Below are positions 18,816 to 27,886 of a DNA stretch of 64,000 nucleotides, in pieces. Source of the stretch: CAVQYV01 sp963718295 [NCBI: uncultured Methylomirabilota bacterium] (GTDB lineage Bacteria; Methylomirabilota; Methylomirabilia; CAVQYV01); contig CAVQYV010000006.1 in assembly GCA_963718295.1 (NCBI GenBank), positions 62,001 to 126,000 on the forward strand, written 5' to 3'. The stretch's first letter is position 1, and each line of letters starts with the position of its first letter. The notes beneath the pieces are model-generated. The model was not told the origin of the DNA. It worked only from the letters and a program-made list of their open reading frames with translations, and did not search any database. A program made the position numbers and the translations under genes.

Positions 18816-18843
18816 TTGCACGAATCTGCCTGCTGGCTATAAT
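18816..18843 (+). promoter_or_regulatory. Sigma-70 promoter of the mazG operon
   Basis: TTGCAC (18816-18821), a 16-base spacer and a perfect TATAAT (18838-18843) lie 30 bases before the mazG ATG. The ribosome site GGGAGAGGGAGG follows. This is the best sigma-70 match noticed in the window and would drive the plus-strand run from mazG onward. Confidence 0.75.
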
Positions 18844-18873
18844 CAGATAGATTTAGGGAGAGGGAGGTCCTGA

Positions 18874-19698
18874 ATGGAAGAAAAGGAGGAGATGGAAGAA
18901 GAAAAAGTCGGCGGTCTCTTCGCAAGATTGGTAAAGATCATGGAACGACTGCGGGGCGAGGATGGGTGTCCCTGGGATCGAGAACAGACCCATGAGTCCC
19001 TGAAACCCTTTCTCGTCGAAGAGGCCTACGAAGTACTCGAGGCCATGGAGTCCCACGAGAGCGAGAAACTCAAAGAGGAGATGGGCGACCTCTTGTTTCA
19101 GATCATCTTCCATGTTCAGATCAGCACAGAACAGGGAGAGTTCACGATGGAACAGCTGTTGGAGAAAATCACCGAAAAGATGATCCGCCGTCACCCCCAC
19201 GTCTTTTCTGATGCCCAGATGACCAATGCCCAGGAGGTCCTTTTCAACTGGGAGGTGATCAAGAGGCAGGAAAAAGGAGGACGGAAGATCGACTCGGCCC
19301 TGGACGGGATTCCACGGGACCTGCCGGCCCTCTTGCGAGCCCATCGCCTTCAGGACCGGGCCTCCCGCCTGGGATTTGACTGGAGAGACTTAGGGGGGGC
19401 CTATTTGAAGTTTGAGGAGGAGATCGATGAATTCAAGTCCGCCCTGGAGGAAGGGGACCGGAGGCGCATCGAAGAGGAATTGGGCGATCTCCTTTTTTCC
19501 TTGGTCAACATTGCTCGGTTCATCGAGATGAACCCGGAAGAGTCGCTGCGCAAGGCGATAGGGCGTTTCACTCAGCGCTTTCAGCATATCGAGAGGCGCC
19601 TCCAAGAGCAGGGACAGGAGATGGGTGAGACGGATCTGGAAGAAATGGAAAGGCTTTGGCAGGAGGCAAAAGCGGAAAAGGGGCCTGGATCCCTCTGA
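18874..19698 (+). CDS. mazG: Nucleoside triphosphate pyrophosphohydrolase MazG
   Basis: The 274-residue protein has two MazG domains in tandem. The first contains LRGEDGCPWDREQTHESLKP and EEAYEVLEAMES...KEEMGDLLFQIIFH. The second contains FEEEIDEFKSALEEGDRRRIEEELGDLLFSLVNIARF. Both keep the EExxE...ExxD metal-binding pattern. It hydrolyses NTPs to NMP and pyrophosphate, cleaning non-canonical nucleotides. A charged leader (MEEKEEMEEEK) precedes the first domain; ATG 18874 fits the strong ribosome site. Confidence 0.96.
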   Translation: MEEKEEMEEEKVGGLFARLVKIMERLRGEDGCPWDREQTHESLKPFLVEEAYEVLEAMESHESEKLKEEMGDLLFQIIFHVQISTEQGEFTMEQLLEKITEKMIRRHPHVFSDAQMTNAQEVLFNWEVIKRQEKGGRKIDSALDGIPRDLPALLRAHRLQDRASRLGFDWRDLGGAYLKFEEEIDEFKSALEEGDRRRIEEELGDLLFSLVNIARFIEMNPEESLRKAIGRFTQRFQHIERRLQEQGQEMGETDLEEMERLWQEAKAEKGPGSL

Positions 19699-19991
19699 GT
19701 CGGTGAACAGGAAGGGGGATGAAGGAGTAACGAGATCGAAAGTTGAAATCCTTTTCGTTCAGGGGGGAAGGGCCGCGGCCACGGGTCGCTTCATTCGATC
19801 TTCCGCGTATTAGGCCTTTACGGAGGTCTCATTTTTGTGATATGTTAGCTTCGGTTTCTGGGTTTTCATTTTCGTTTTTCCTCCCCCCTTTCATCTGATT
19901 GGACAGAAACAGATGAAGGCAGGGGGACCAGAGTGAGGAACAACAGTTGGATGGGCGTGAGTGCACCTTGGAATCGACGGAGGAGGATGTC
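19699..19991. other. Intergenic region with possible weak promoter and a hairpin
   Basis: A weak promoter-like pair TTTACG (19817-19822), 18 bases, TATGTT (19841-19846) points towards the DUF3047 gene. Downstream, TTCATCTG (19890-19897) and CAGATGAA (19910-19917) form an 8-bp inverted repeat with a 12-base loop, possibly an operator. No gene is supported. Confidence 0.35.
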
Positions 19992-20669
19992 GTGCGCAGG
20001 ATCGGGTTGATGACGGTGGTCATCCTATTGGCTTTGATTTCATCTGCGGTCGCGGCCAAAAGGTCATCGGTCGTTGATACTTTCTCAGGAAAGGTAGACT
20101 CCAAGGGGCTCCCTCAAGGGTGGGAACTGAGGGAGAATTCCGGGAAGGCGGACTTCAAGGTAGATTCGGAGAAGGGGAACCATTTCATTCGGCTTCGCAG
20201 CGAAAATACCTCTTGGACTCTTTACAAGTCTGTGGACATTGACGTTCGCGAATATCCCATCCTCACCTGGCGCTGGAAGGTGACCCGGCTCCCCAAGGGC
20301 GGCGATGTCCGCAGGAAGGAAACGGATGATCAGGCAGGTCAGCTCTATGTGCAGTTCCCGCGTTTTCCCGAACAGGTAAGGAGCCAGATCATCGGCTATA
20401 TCTGGGACTCCACAGCCCCCCAAGGCGCCATACTCAAAAGTCCCTCCGACAATCCACCCCCTACCAAGATCGTCGTACTACAGAGCGGGGAGGAAAAAGT
20501 GGGCCAATGGGTCACAGAAAGGCGCAACGTGTATCAGGACTATAGGGATCTCTTTGGGGAGGAGATCCCCCCCCGGGTCAAAAGGATCTCTTTGTGGATC
20601 AATACCCAGCGCACCAAGACCGAAGCAGAATGCCTCTATGATAACATCGTGTTCCACAGGACCCCCTAA
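19992..20669 (+). CDS. DUF3047 family exported protein
   Basis: A GTG at 19992 is preferred: GGAGGAGG lies just upstream and the resulting N-terminus (MRRIGLMTVVILLALISSAVAA) is a good signal peptide. A longer start at 19947 lacks both. The mature part has FSGKVDSKGLPQGWELRE, YKSVDIDVREYPILTWRWKVTRLPKG and DDQAGQLYVQFP, the conserved layout of DUF3047, a beta-sandwich family of unknown function. The 225-residue product ends with a strand ECLYDNIVFHR. It probably acts in the periplasm. It lies between mazG and a metalloenzyme gene in one orientation. Confidence 0.85.
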   Translation: MRRIGLMTVVILLALISSAVAAKRSSVVDTFSGKVDSKGLPQGWELRENSGKADFKVDSEKGNHFIRLRSENTSWTLYKSVDIDVREYPILTWRWKVTRLPKGGDVRRKETDDQAGQLYVQFPRFPEQVRSQIIGYIWDSTAPQGAILKSPSDNPPPTKIVVLQSGEEKVGQWVTERRNVYQDYRDLFGEEIPPRVKRISLWINTQRTKTEAECLYDNIVFHRTP

Positions 20670-20701
20670 GAGATGGTTGATCAGGGTGTTTGTCGGCGGT
20701 T

Positions 20702-21598
20702 ATGCGGGTCCTCATGCTCTTTATTGATGGCCTGGGCATCGGAGAGAGGGATCCGAGCAGGAATCCCATGGCCTGCGTTTCCAGCCGGTGGCTTGATTTC
20801 TTCCTCCGGGAGAAATCCAATTCCACGAATCCATCCCGTCTCATCCGACCAACTGATGCTACTTTAGGGATCGAGGGGATCCCGCAGAGCGCCACCGGCC
20901 AGACCACGCTGCTGACCGGGATCAACGCATCCCGCCTGGTAGGACGCCACATCAGTGGCTTCTGCACCAAGCAGCTGAGGGCCATCCTCAATGGCAACTC
21001 ATTGTTCAGTCAGCTCCTCAAGAGGAGGAAGAGCCCCACTTTTGCCAATGCCTACACCCCCCCCTTTTTCGAGCGTAAGTTGAAGTTTCAATCGGTAACC
21101 ACCGCGGCGCTTTTCCAAGCGGGGCTCTCCTTTCGGTCGCTGGAAGATCTTGGGAAAGGGAAGGCCCTGTATCAGGACTTCACGAATCGGACCCTGAGGG
21201 AAAGGGGATACGAGGTTCCCTTGATGACTCCGTGGGAAGCCGGTGAGAGATTGGCGGATGTCGCCTGCGATTATGATTTCACCTTGTATGAGTATTTTCA
21301 GACGGATATCGCAGGCCACAGCCAGGGTATGGAAAGATGTAAAAGGGAGATCGAGAAATTGGACGCCTTCATCGACTCCATTCTGGCCCATCTGGATCTG
21401 GAGTCCACCCTGATGCTCCTTACCAGCGATCACGGGAACATAGAGGATCTTTCCATCTCGGATCATACCTCCAATCCGGTGGCGACGGTCCTTTGGGGGA
21501 AGGGAAAGGAGACGATCGCGTCCCGCATCGACTCCATTGCCGATGTGGCGCCCCGACTCATTGAGCTTCTCGACCGGGAAGCCGAAGGGGACCGTTAG
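20702..21598 (+). CDS. Alkaline-phosphatase-superfamily metalloenzyme (phosphomutase-like)
   Basis: The protein begins MRVLMLFIDGLGIGERDPSRN, with the first metal-binding Asp in FIDGLG. It has GIPQSATGQTTLLTGINA, whose Ser/Thr matches the nucleophile region of phosphopentomutase and iPGM-like enzymes. It ends with LTSDHGNIEDL (Asp, His metal ligands) and a further HTSNPVAT. At 298 residues it is shorter than phosphopentomutase or iPGM, lacking much of the inserted cap. Substrate unknown; a phosphoester hydrolase or mutase acting on a small sugar phosphate is plausible. An alternative TTG start lies 12 bases upstream. The next gene starts 4 bases after its stop. Confidence 0.85.
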   Translation: MRVLMLFIDGLGIGERDPSRNPMACVSSRWLDFFLREKSNSTNPSRLIRPTDATLGIEGIPQSATGQTTLLTGINASRLVGRHISGFCTKQLRAILNGNSLFSQLLKRRKSPTFANAYTPPFFERKLKFQSVTTAALFQAGLSFRSLEDLGKGKALYQDFTNRTLRERGYEVPLMTPWEAGERLADVACDYDFTLYEYFQTDIAGHSQGMERCKREIEKLDAFIDSILAHLDLESTLMLLTSDHGNIEDLSISDHTSNPVATVLWGKGKETIASRIDSIADVAPRLIELLDREAEGDR

Positions 21599-21602
21599 GC
21601 CC

Positions 21603-22391
21603 ATGAATCAGAGAATCTTCATCCATCTTCCCTATGCGCAGTTGCTGGAGCGCATAGATGTCCTGGCTAGCGAATCCCTCCATCCGGAGGTATACTTGCC
21701 CGCCCATGTCCTGGAGGAGATCTCCCCTTCCTCTCTGGAGGCGACTGCCGCCCTCTTGCGGAAGAACCAGCTTGAGTGTACCATTCATGGGCCTTTCGTG
21801 GATCTGAATGCGGGGTCGAAGGACGAAGGAATTCGGGAAGTCACGCTGAGGCGTTACGCGCAAGTTTTCGCCGCAGCCCGGATCCTGAACCCCTTGCAAA
21901 TGGTGCTCCATTGCGGTTATGACCGTTGGCACTATGGGGACCCCGATGAGGAGGAGAATTGGCTACAACAGAGTATGAGGAGCTGGGAGTGGGCGCTGGA
22001 GGAGACTGAGGATTTGGGCCTCATCCTGGCCCTGGAGAACGTCTTTGAGCATCATCCGCAGGTCTTTGGTAAACTGCTGCGGCAGATGGGGGCAGATCGC
22101 CTGAGGTTCTGCTTCGATATTGGCCATTTCAACCTATTTTCCACCACTCCCCTGGAGGAATGGATGGAGGAGCTTTCAGGCTTCCTGGCAGAGCTTCACC
22201 TTCACGACAATCTGGGAGAAGATGACGACCATCTCGCCATTGGGGAGGGCAAGATCGACTTTGTCGCCTTCTTCCGCCAGCTCAAAGAAAAGGGAACCCG
22301 GCCCCTATTCACGATCGAGGCATTTGATGAAAGACAAGTTCGAGCAAGCCTAAACGCCTTGGAAAAGTACATGCAGGGAGGGCAGAAATAG
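21603..22391 (+). CDS. Sugar phosphate isomerase/epimerase, TIM-barrel (AP endonuclease 2 family)
   Basis: The start ATG at 21603 gives MNQRIFIHLPYAQLLERIDV, 262 residues. Family strands are CTIHGPFVDLN, MVLHCGYDRWHYG, LALENVFEH, FCFDIGHFNLFS, ELHLHDNLGEDDDHLAIGEGKIDF and PLFTIEAF. These supply the metal-binding Glu, His and Asp residues of xylose-isomerase-like barrels. The substrate is not identifiable. It is sandwiched without gaps between the metalloenzyme and nfeD, suggesting one operon. Confidence 0.9.
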   Translation: MNQRIFIHLPYAQLLERIDVLASESLHPEVYLPAHVLEEISPSSLEATAALLRKNQLECTIHGPFVDLNAGSKDEGIREVTLRRYAQVFAAARILNPLQMVLHCGYDRWHYGDPDEEENWLQQSMRSWEWALEETEDLGLILALENVFEHHPQVFGKLLRQMGADRLRFCFDIGHFNLFSTTPLEEWMEELSGFLAELHLHDNLGEDDDHLAIGEGKIDFVAFFRQLKEKGTRPLFTIEAFDERQVRASLNALEKYMQGGQK

Positions 22392-22392
22392 C

Positions 22393-23679
22393 ATGCAGAG
22401 GGGATTGAGCCTTCTTTTTTTCTTATGTCTTTTGATCATGTCCCCGGGCTGGGGCACAGCGGAGGAGGGTCGCCCCGTTTTGGCCGTCCGGGTCGAGGGC
22501 ATCATTTCGGCCAGCACCGCGGAGTTCATGGTTTCGGCCATCCAGAGAGCTCAGCGGGAGAAGGTGGAGGCTTTAGTCATCGAGTTGGATACTCCTGGGG
22601 GGCTCGATGTCTCAATGCGCGAGATCCTCAAGGAGATGCTGGGTTCTCATACCCCCGTGATCGTATATGTCTCCCCCAGCGGGGGGCGCGCCGCCTCAGC
22701 TGGGGTCTTCATCACCATGGCGGCCCACATTGCCGCTATGGCCCCTGGAACCAACATCGGCGCCGCCCACCCGGTGAACATGGGGGGCGAGAAGATGGAC
22801 AAGGAGATGGCCAAGAAAGTGGTAAACGATGCCGCCGCCTATCTCCGATCCATCTCGGAGCAGAGAGGACGGAATGCCAAGTGGGCGGAGGATGCAGTGC
22901 GCCGATCGGTCTCGGCCACGGAAAAGGAGGCCCTGCAGCTTCATATCATCGACCTCGTTTCCCCTTCCCTTCAGGACCTCTTGAAGCAGGTCGATGGACG
23001 GCTGGTCAACACCTCTGGGGGGAAAATAACCCTTCGCACCAAAGGCGCTCCGGTGAAGAGGCTGGAGATGAGCTTCCGCGACAAGGTGCTGAAGATCATT
23101 TCCGATCCCACCATCGCCTATATCTTTTTGATTTTAGGATTCTATGGGTTATTCTTCGAGCTTTCCAACCCAGGCTCCATCCTTCCGGGGATCGTGGGGG
23201 GCATCTTCCTCATCCTGGCTTTTTTTGCATTTCAAAGCCTCCCCGTGAATTACGCCGGACTCCTCCTGATCCTCTTCGCCATGATCCTCTTCCTGGCAGA
23301 GGTGAAGGTCGCCTCTCACGGTCTGCTAACAGCGGGAGGGGTCATCTCCATGATTTTGGGCTCCCTCATGCTCGTCGAATCCCCTGTCCCTTCTCTACGA
23401 ATCTCTAAAGTGGTCATCTTTGTGGCTGTGTCGGTGACGACAGGGTTTTTCGTCTTCGTGGTGGCCAAAGGGCTTCGAATCCAGATGAAGAAGCCCACCA
23501 CCGGCAGGGAGGGAATGGTGGGGGAGATCGGGGTGGTCCGTTCTCGGATCGATCCAGAGGGCCAAATTGCGGTGCGAGGAGAGATCTGGACGGCCACCTG
23601 CGACCAGGCCGTGGAGGTGGGGGAGAAGGTTCGGGTCATCGGGGTAGCGGGCCTGAAATTGAGAGTGGGGAAGGAGTGA
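22393..23679 (+). CDS. nfeD: NfeD family membrane-bound serine protease (long form)
   Basis: The 428-residue protein has a signal peptide (LLFFLCLLIMSPGWGTA) and a ClpP-like protease domain: VLAVRVEGIISAST, ELDTPGGLDVSMREI, and SPSGGRAASAGVFI with the catalytic Ser. The Lys-containing AKKVVNDAAAYLRS is expected to complete a Ser-Lys dyad. Four or five membrane helices follow (residues 235-350), then a C-terminal OB-fold domain (EGMVGEIGVVRSRIDPEGQIAV). Long NfeD proteins cleave the hydrophobic C-terminus of the partner stomatin. The slipin gene next to it fits this pairing exactly. Confidence 0.95.
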   Translation: MQRGLSLLFFLCLLIMSPGWGTAEEGRPVLAVRVEGIISASTAEFMVSAIQRAQREKVEALVIELDTPGGLDVSMREILKEMLGSHTPVIVYVSPSGGRAASAGVFITMAAHIAAMAPGTNIGAAHPVNMGGEKMDKEMAKKVVNDAAAYLRSISEQRGRNAKWAEDAVRRSVSATEKEALQLHIIDLVSPSLQDLLKQVDGRLVNTSGGKITLRTKGAPVKRLEMSFRDKVLKIISDPTIAYIFLILGFYGLFFELSNPGSILPGIVGGIFLILAFFAFQSLPVNYAGLLLILFAMILFLAEVKVASHGLLTAGGVISMILGSLMLVESPVPSLRISKVVIFVAVSVTTGFFVFVVAKGLRIQMKKPTTGREGMVGEIGVVRSRIDPEGQIAVRGEIWTATCDQAVEVGEKVRVIGVAGLKLRVGKE

Positions 23680-23770
23680 CGGTGTGCGGATATCGTGTTC
23701 ATGGGCCGGGCGTGCAAGAGGTGATCTTCTCTATTCCAGCTAAAAGAGGCATTCCACAAGGAGGTAGGCC

Positions 23771-24553
23771 ATGTTATTGATGGGGTCGGCGATCGTCTAC
23801 TTGTTTTTGATCTTTATGGGAATTCTCATCCTGGGGCAGGCCATCCGGGTACTGAGGGAGTACGAGAGGGGAGTTATCTTCCGGTTGGGGAGGTTGGTGG
23901 GAGCCAAGGGGCCAGGCCTCATCATCCTGATTCCCATCATCGACAAGATGGTGAAGGTGAGCCTGCGGACGGTGGCCATGGATGTCCCTTCCCAGGACAT
24001 CATTTCGCGCGACAATGTCTCCTTAAAAGTCAATGCGGTCCTCTATTTCCGGGTCATTGACCCCCAGAAGGCCATTGTGGAGATCGAGGATTATCTCTAT
24101 GCGACCTCCCAGATTGCGCAGACCACACTTCGGTCGGTGCTGGGTCAATCCGAGATGGATGAATTGCTGGCTTCCCGGGACAAGCTCAATCAACTGCTCC
24201 AGCAGATCATCGACCAGCATACTGATCCCTGGGGCGTGAAGGTGAGCGCGGTGGAGGTCAAGTATGTGGACCTTCCCCCCGAGATGCAGCGGGCCATGGC
24301 CAAGCAAGCGGAGGCGGAGCGGGAGAAACGGGCCAAGATCATCCATGCCGAGGGTGAACTGATGGCCTCAGTGAAACTCGCCCAGGCGGCCAAGATCATT
24401 GCCTCCGAGCCCCAGACCTTGCAGCTTCGATTTCTGCAAACCCTCAGTGAGATAGCCACGGAAAAGAACTCCACCATCATCTTCCCTGTGCCCATCGATC
24501 TGATCAAGCCCTTCATAGACATGGCTCGGGAGAAGAGTGGGGAGTCAAAATGA
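23771..24553 (+). CDS. Slipin / stomatin-like SPFH-domain membrane protein
   Basis: An excellent AGGAGG precedes the ATG. The 260-residue protein has an N-terminal membrane hairpin ([20 protein letters not shown]). The SPFH domain follows: [77 protein letters not shown] and [17 protein letters not shown] coiled-coil rich in Ala/Glu/Arg ([13 protein letters not shown]) comes next. It is the usual partner of NfeD and scaffolds membrane microdomains. Its stop overlaps the cupin start (ATGA). Confidence 0.95.
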   Translation: MLLMGSAIVYLFLIFMGILILGQAIRVLREYERGVIFRLGRLVGAKGPGLIILIPIIDKMVKVSLRTVAMDVPSQDIISRDNVSLKVNAVLYFRVIDPQKAIVEIEDYLYATSQIAQTTLRSVLGQSEMDELLASRDKLNQLLQQIIDQHTDPWGVKVSAVEVKYVDLPPEMQRAMAKQAEAEREKRAKIIHAEGELMASVKLAQAAKIIASEPQTLQLRFLQTLSEIATEKNSTIIFPVPIDLIKPFIDMAREKSGESK

Positions 24554-24918
24554 GCGGAGAGCACCAGCTGAAGGCGGGAGTCTACCATCTCCAGGACCTG
24601 TCACTTCACCGACTGGTGCAGGGAGCAGAATCGAAACTGCTATTGGGGGAGAAGCTGATGCTCTCCTTCATCGAGATCGCCCCCCACACCCATTTCCCGC
24701 GGCATCGGCATCCGGAGGAACAATTCATGGTCGTGCTGGAGGGGGAAATCGATGAGATCATCGAGGATCAGATTATTCGCCTCCGCCAGGGAGACGTGTG
24801 CTATCTGCCCTCCAATGTGGAGCATGGAGGCTATACCTATGAATCCTCTTGCCGGGCCATCGACATATTCAGCCCGCCACGGGAAGATTACCGGGAGAAG
24901 AAGAAAAAGGGGGAGTGA
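24550..24918 (+). CDS. Small cupin-domain protein
   Basis: The 122-residue protein is a single cupin barrel. Motif 1 is [18 protein letters not shown] (His, His, Glu metal ligands); motif 2 is [18 protein letters not shown] with the last His. It ends with a tail [12 protein letters not shown] that closely matches the tail IFSPVREDYIQK of the exported cupin at 58773-59252, so the two are paralogues. This copy has no signal peptide. It is translationally coupled to the slipin gene. The ligand is unknown. Confidence 0.87.
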   Translation: MSGEHQLKAGVYHLQDLSLHRLVQGAESKLLLGEKLMLSFIEIAPHTHFPRHRHPEEQFMVVLEGEIDEIIEDQIIRLRQGDVCYLPSNVEHGGYTYESSCRAIDIFSPPREDYREKKKKGE

Positions 24919-24951
24919 CTCAAACGTGGTTCAGTTCCGAGGAGATCGAGG

Positions 24952-25305
24952 ATGAAACGTTTCAACATGATGCTGTTCGTACTTTTGATGATCGGTGTAT
25001 CTGTCTGTCTGAGTGCATCATGGGCCCGGGGGGCCGACGAGGGCTGGCTGACACCCGGCCAGACCTTCCAGGGCAAGGCGGAAAAGGGAAAGGTCTTGTC
25101 GGTAAAGGCCAACACCAAGAAGGGCATTGTGTGCGTCCTGGTCAACTCCGGGAAAAAGAATTTCGATTGGGACTTGACCAACAATATGAAGATGAGCATA
25201 GAGCCCTTCGCCTATGCAACCCCGGAAAAACCCAACTTCACTGTCAAGGTGGATCACTGCGACCACCCCCAAGGAAAACTCTGGTATTCCTACAAGAAGC
25301 CGTAG
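24952..25305 (+). CDS. Small exported protein of unknown function
   Basis: The ATG is preceded by AGGAG at a good distance. The 117-residue product has a clear signal peptide (MLFVLLMIGVSVCLSASWARG) and a mature beta-rich domain of about 90 residues: LTPGQTFQGKAEKGKVLSV, FDWDLTNNMKMSIEPFAY and VKVDHCDHPQGKLWYSYKK. Two Cys (VCVL, DHCDH) could form a disulfide or bind metal with nearby His. I do not recognise the family. It follows the cupin gene by 33 bases and is the last gene of the mazG-to-cupin run. Confidence 0.75.
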   Translation: MKRFNMMLFVLLMIGVSVCLSASWARGADEGWLTPGQTFQGKAEKGKVLSVKANTKKGIVCVLVNSGKKNFDWDLTNNMKMSIEPFAYATPEKPNFTVKVDHCDHPQGKLWYSYKKP

Positions 25306-25379
25306 CCAAGATATCTGGGCTCAAAAACCGGAAATCAGCCCACCCCTGCTACGGCCAAGTGATTCGGTTATGTCCCTGG

Positions 25380-25467
25380 GGGCGATCCGTGGCGTTCTCC
25401 GCCCTTGCAGGAAAATCCTGCGGGCACACGCCGATCAAGCGAAGTCGGTGTGAGCCCACGGATGCCC
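25380..25467 (+). ncRNA. Candidate structured RNA: three-way junction, identity unknown
   Basis: A 12-bp closing stem pairs 25380-25392 with 25456-25467, with only G25384 bulged. Inside are two hairpins: 25401-25425 (GCCC plus GCAGGA pairing with TCCTGC plus GGGC, A-rich loop), and 25427-25452 (eight pairs, one G-T, ten-base loop). No open reading frame explains this 320-base gap between the small exported protein and tRNA-Ala. It does not match the conserved cores I know for SRP, 6S, RNase P, tmRNA or common riboswitches. Strand is uncertain, since paired stems look alike on both strands; the plus strand follows the flanking genes. Confidence 0.4.
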
Positions 25468-25627
25468 AGATGCTACTTTCACGGCTGCAAGAGCAAAAAT
25501 CGCTCGACAAATGGGACCCAGGTGCGTATGTTATGGTGAGTTCCCGTGGTGCCTTCCCCCTCCGTAGATTGGGAAATGGGATGTCCATTTCTCGGCGAAG
25601 TCCGGGGGGAACGCATCACGGCTCAAA

Positions 25628-25703
25628 GGGGGGATAGCTCAGTCGGGAGAGCGCTGCTTTCGCAAGGCAGAGGTCGGGGGTTCGAATCCCCTTCCCTCCA
25701 CCA
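25628..25703 (+). tRNA. tRNA-Ala, anticodon CGC
   Basis: A full cloverleaf with encoded CCA. The acceptor stem GGGGGGA pairs with TCCCTCC and includes the G3:U70 pair, the alanine identity element. The anticodon arm is CTGCT-TTCGCAA-GGCAG, giving anticodon CGC for codon GCG. The T arm has GTTCGAA flanked by GGGGG/CCCCT pairing. No intron or neighbouring tRNA is present. Confidence 0.96.
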
Positions 25704-25786
25704 CTGAGAATTTTCTCTCGGACTCAAAGCAGGAAATCGTGCCCACACGGTGGACGTTCCTCGATCCATCCGTCTTGATAGACGGG

Positions 25787-27283
25787 TCAGTCCCTCCCGT
25801 AGGTTTCCGTCATCTCCAGGAGTTTCTCGGATATGGCAGGAGTCAATTGCTCAGGCAAAAACCGCCAATGCCAGTTTCCATCCGAGTGCGCGGGTCTGTT
25901 CATCCGGGTTTCCTCGCCCAGACCAAGGATATCTTGCATGGGAAAGATCGCCGTGTCTGCAACCGACATCATAGCTAACCTTATGATCTCCCAGTGAATC
26001 TCCTCCACTGATACCTCCCGTCCAAGATAGCGAAAAAGCCTCTTCTTCTCCTCTGGCGTAGCCTCCTTTTCAAACCACCCCCTGATCGTGTTGTTGTCGT
26101 GGGTCCCCGTGTAAACCGCACATTGCTGCTCATAAGTGTGGGGTAGATAGGGATGCATGGGTTGGTTTTCCCCGAAGGCAAAGAGAAGAACCTTCATCCC
26201 GGGAAATCGAAAACGTTCCTTGATCTCCCTCACATCGGGAGTGATAAATCCAAGGTCTTCGGCCATAACGGGGAGATGGCCAAAATGGTCTGCCAGAGTA
26301 TTGAAAAGGTCTTCTGCGGGTGCTGGAACCCACCATCCATGGATGGCGTTCTTCTCATGGGCCGGAATCTCCCAATATGCTACCAATCCCCGGAAATGAT
26401 CGATACGCACCGCATCAAAGAGCTTCAGCACATATCCCATTCTGCGGACCCACCATTCAAATCCATCTTTCTTAAGCACATCCCAATCATAAACAGGATT
26501 CCCCCATAGCTGTCCCGTGTTGCTGAAGTAATCGGGCGGAACCCCGGCCACAAAGGTGGGCCTCTTCTGTTCATTCAACTTGTATGCCTCAGGATTCGTC
26601 CATACGTCCACGCTGTCAAAATTCACGTAGATGGGCAGATCACCGATAATTTGGATCCTTCGTTCATGGCAGTACCGCTTCAAGGAAAACCATTGCCGGA
26701 AGAAGAGATATTGCAGGAACTTTTCTTTCTTCATTTTCTCTTGCAGTAGCTTTCCCGCATCTCGCAAAGGATCGGGAGCCCGATCCCGTATTTCTGGGGG
26801 CCACTCGCTCCAGTCTCTTCCTTCGAAGTGGGATTTGAGAGCCACAAAAAGGACGAAATCCTCAAGCCAGTAGGAGTTCTCAGAACAAAACCTTTCATAT
26901 TCCTCCTCTCCCCTCTTGGGCTTGAATCGCTCATAAGCGAGATCCAACATCCTCACTTTGGCCCCCCGGGCAGCAAGATAAGAGACCCTGCCCGGGGGGA
27001 ATTCGGTTGAAGTCTCCGCCTCATCCTGCCTCAAAAAACCCTCTCGAACCAAGAGCTCAGGGCTGATCAAGAGGGGGTTCACGGCAAATGCGGAGATACT
27101 GGAATAAGGAGAATCGCCATAGGAGGGATCAGTTGGGTTCAAAGGAAGGACTTGCCAGAACCTCTGCTTAGCCTGTGCGAGAAAATCGGCGAATGCATAA
27201 GCTCCTGGCCCCAGGTCGCCTATCCCGTAGGGCGACAAGAGGGATGTGATATGAAGTAGGATTCCACTTCCTCTGCTTTTCAT
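25787..27283 (-). CDS. malQ: 4-alpha-glucanotransferase (amylomaltase)
   Basis: ATG at 27283 with AAGGAAAG upstream gives 498 residues, the usual size for GH77. Signature blocks are SGILLHITSLLSPYGIGDLGP, QVLPLNPTDPSYGDSPYSSISAFA, IIGDLPIYVNFDSVDVW, AVRIDHFRGLVAYWEIPA (catalytic nucleophile Asp region), VMAEDLGFITPDV (acid/base Glu) and YTGTHDNNTIRGW. It transfers maltodextrin segments in glycogen or maltodextrin metabolism. It is convergent with the exported-protein/tRNA region and stands alone. Confidence 0.97.
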   Translation of the reverse strand: MKSRGSGILLHITSLLSPYGIGDLGPGAYAFADFLAQAKQRFWQVLPLNPTDPSYGDSPYSSISAFAVNPLLISPELLVREGFLRQDEAETSTEFPPGRVSYLAARGAKVRMLDLAYERFKPKRGEEEYERFCSENSYWLEDFVLFVALKSHFEGRDWSEWPPEIRDRAPDPLRDAGKLLQEKMKKEKFLQYLFFRQWFSLKRYCHERRIQIIGDLPIYVNFDSVDVWTNPEAYKLNEQKRPTFVAGVPPDYFSNTGQLWGNPVYDWDVLKKDGFEWWVRRMGYVLKLFDAVRIDHFRGLVAYWEIPAHEKNAIHGWWVPAPAEDLFNTLADHFGHLPVMAEDLGFITPDVREIKERFRFPGMKVLLFAFGENQPMHPYLPHTYEQQCAVYTGTHDNNTIRGWFEKEATPEEKKRLFRYLGREVSVEEIHWEIIRLAMMSVADTAIFPMQDILGLGEETRMNRPAHSDGNWHWRFLPEQLTPAISEKLLEMTETYGRD

Positions 27284-27886
27284 CTTTCCTTCTTGCCCCA
27301 AAGTAGGGCCACGGAGAGGCCCTTGCAAGGTTTGATCAATCGGAATATCTGCTCGCTGTTCAATGGATGTCTCCCCTTTCGCCATAAAAGCTGGATGATC
27401 CGATTCACTTGGCTTTCTCCATCGATAGCAGATCGGAGAGCGCATTATAGCACCATCGCCTTTGAAATCAATGGAGCCTGGTCCAATTTCTTCTCAAGAG
27501 AGGTGCTCCAATTCAAGCTCGGCTCTGGCGCGATTCCTGGGGAAGGCTCGGATTGCGATCCACGGGCAGTCCGCCGATCTCATCTGTGAGAGGATGGGGG
27601 TGCAAAAGTTGCACTGGCAGTCCTGGTCGCCCTTTCATTATTGCAATGGCGGTAGCTTTCGGCTATACTCCCCTGCAAATTCCAAAGACCTCGGAAGAAA
27701 GCCGTTCTATCTGTTTGATTTAACTCTTCTAAATGTACCGCCCCCCCCTGGAGCACAGGGTCGTAGCAAAGGCCCATATGAAGCTGCTCATTCGCAGGGT
27801 GGGGGCTCCCGGCGGGAGAAAGAGGTTCTTCTGGTGAATGAATCGGTGATCTCTTCTGAGTTTTTCCAACTAAGGAGGCTGAGACA
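27284..27886. other. Divergent intergenic region between malQ and hppA
   Basis: About 600 bases with no supportable gene on either strand. Several open frames cross it but none has a ribosome site or recognisable protein pattern. It must hold the promoters of malQ (minus) and the pyrophosphatase gene (plus), but no convincing -35/-10 pair was found. AAGGAGG at its end is the ribosome site of the next gene. Confidence 0.5.

Noticed and set aside
25787-25980. A gene on the plus strand downstream of tRNA-Ala
   Set aside because: It lies inside the malQ coding region, which is full length on the other strand.
27462-27886. Open frames on both strands upstream of hppA as genes
   Set aside because: No ribosome site, no recognisable domain, and compositional shadowing explains them.
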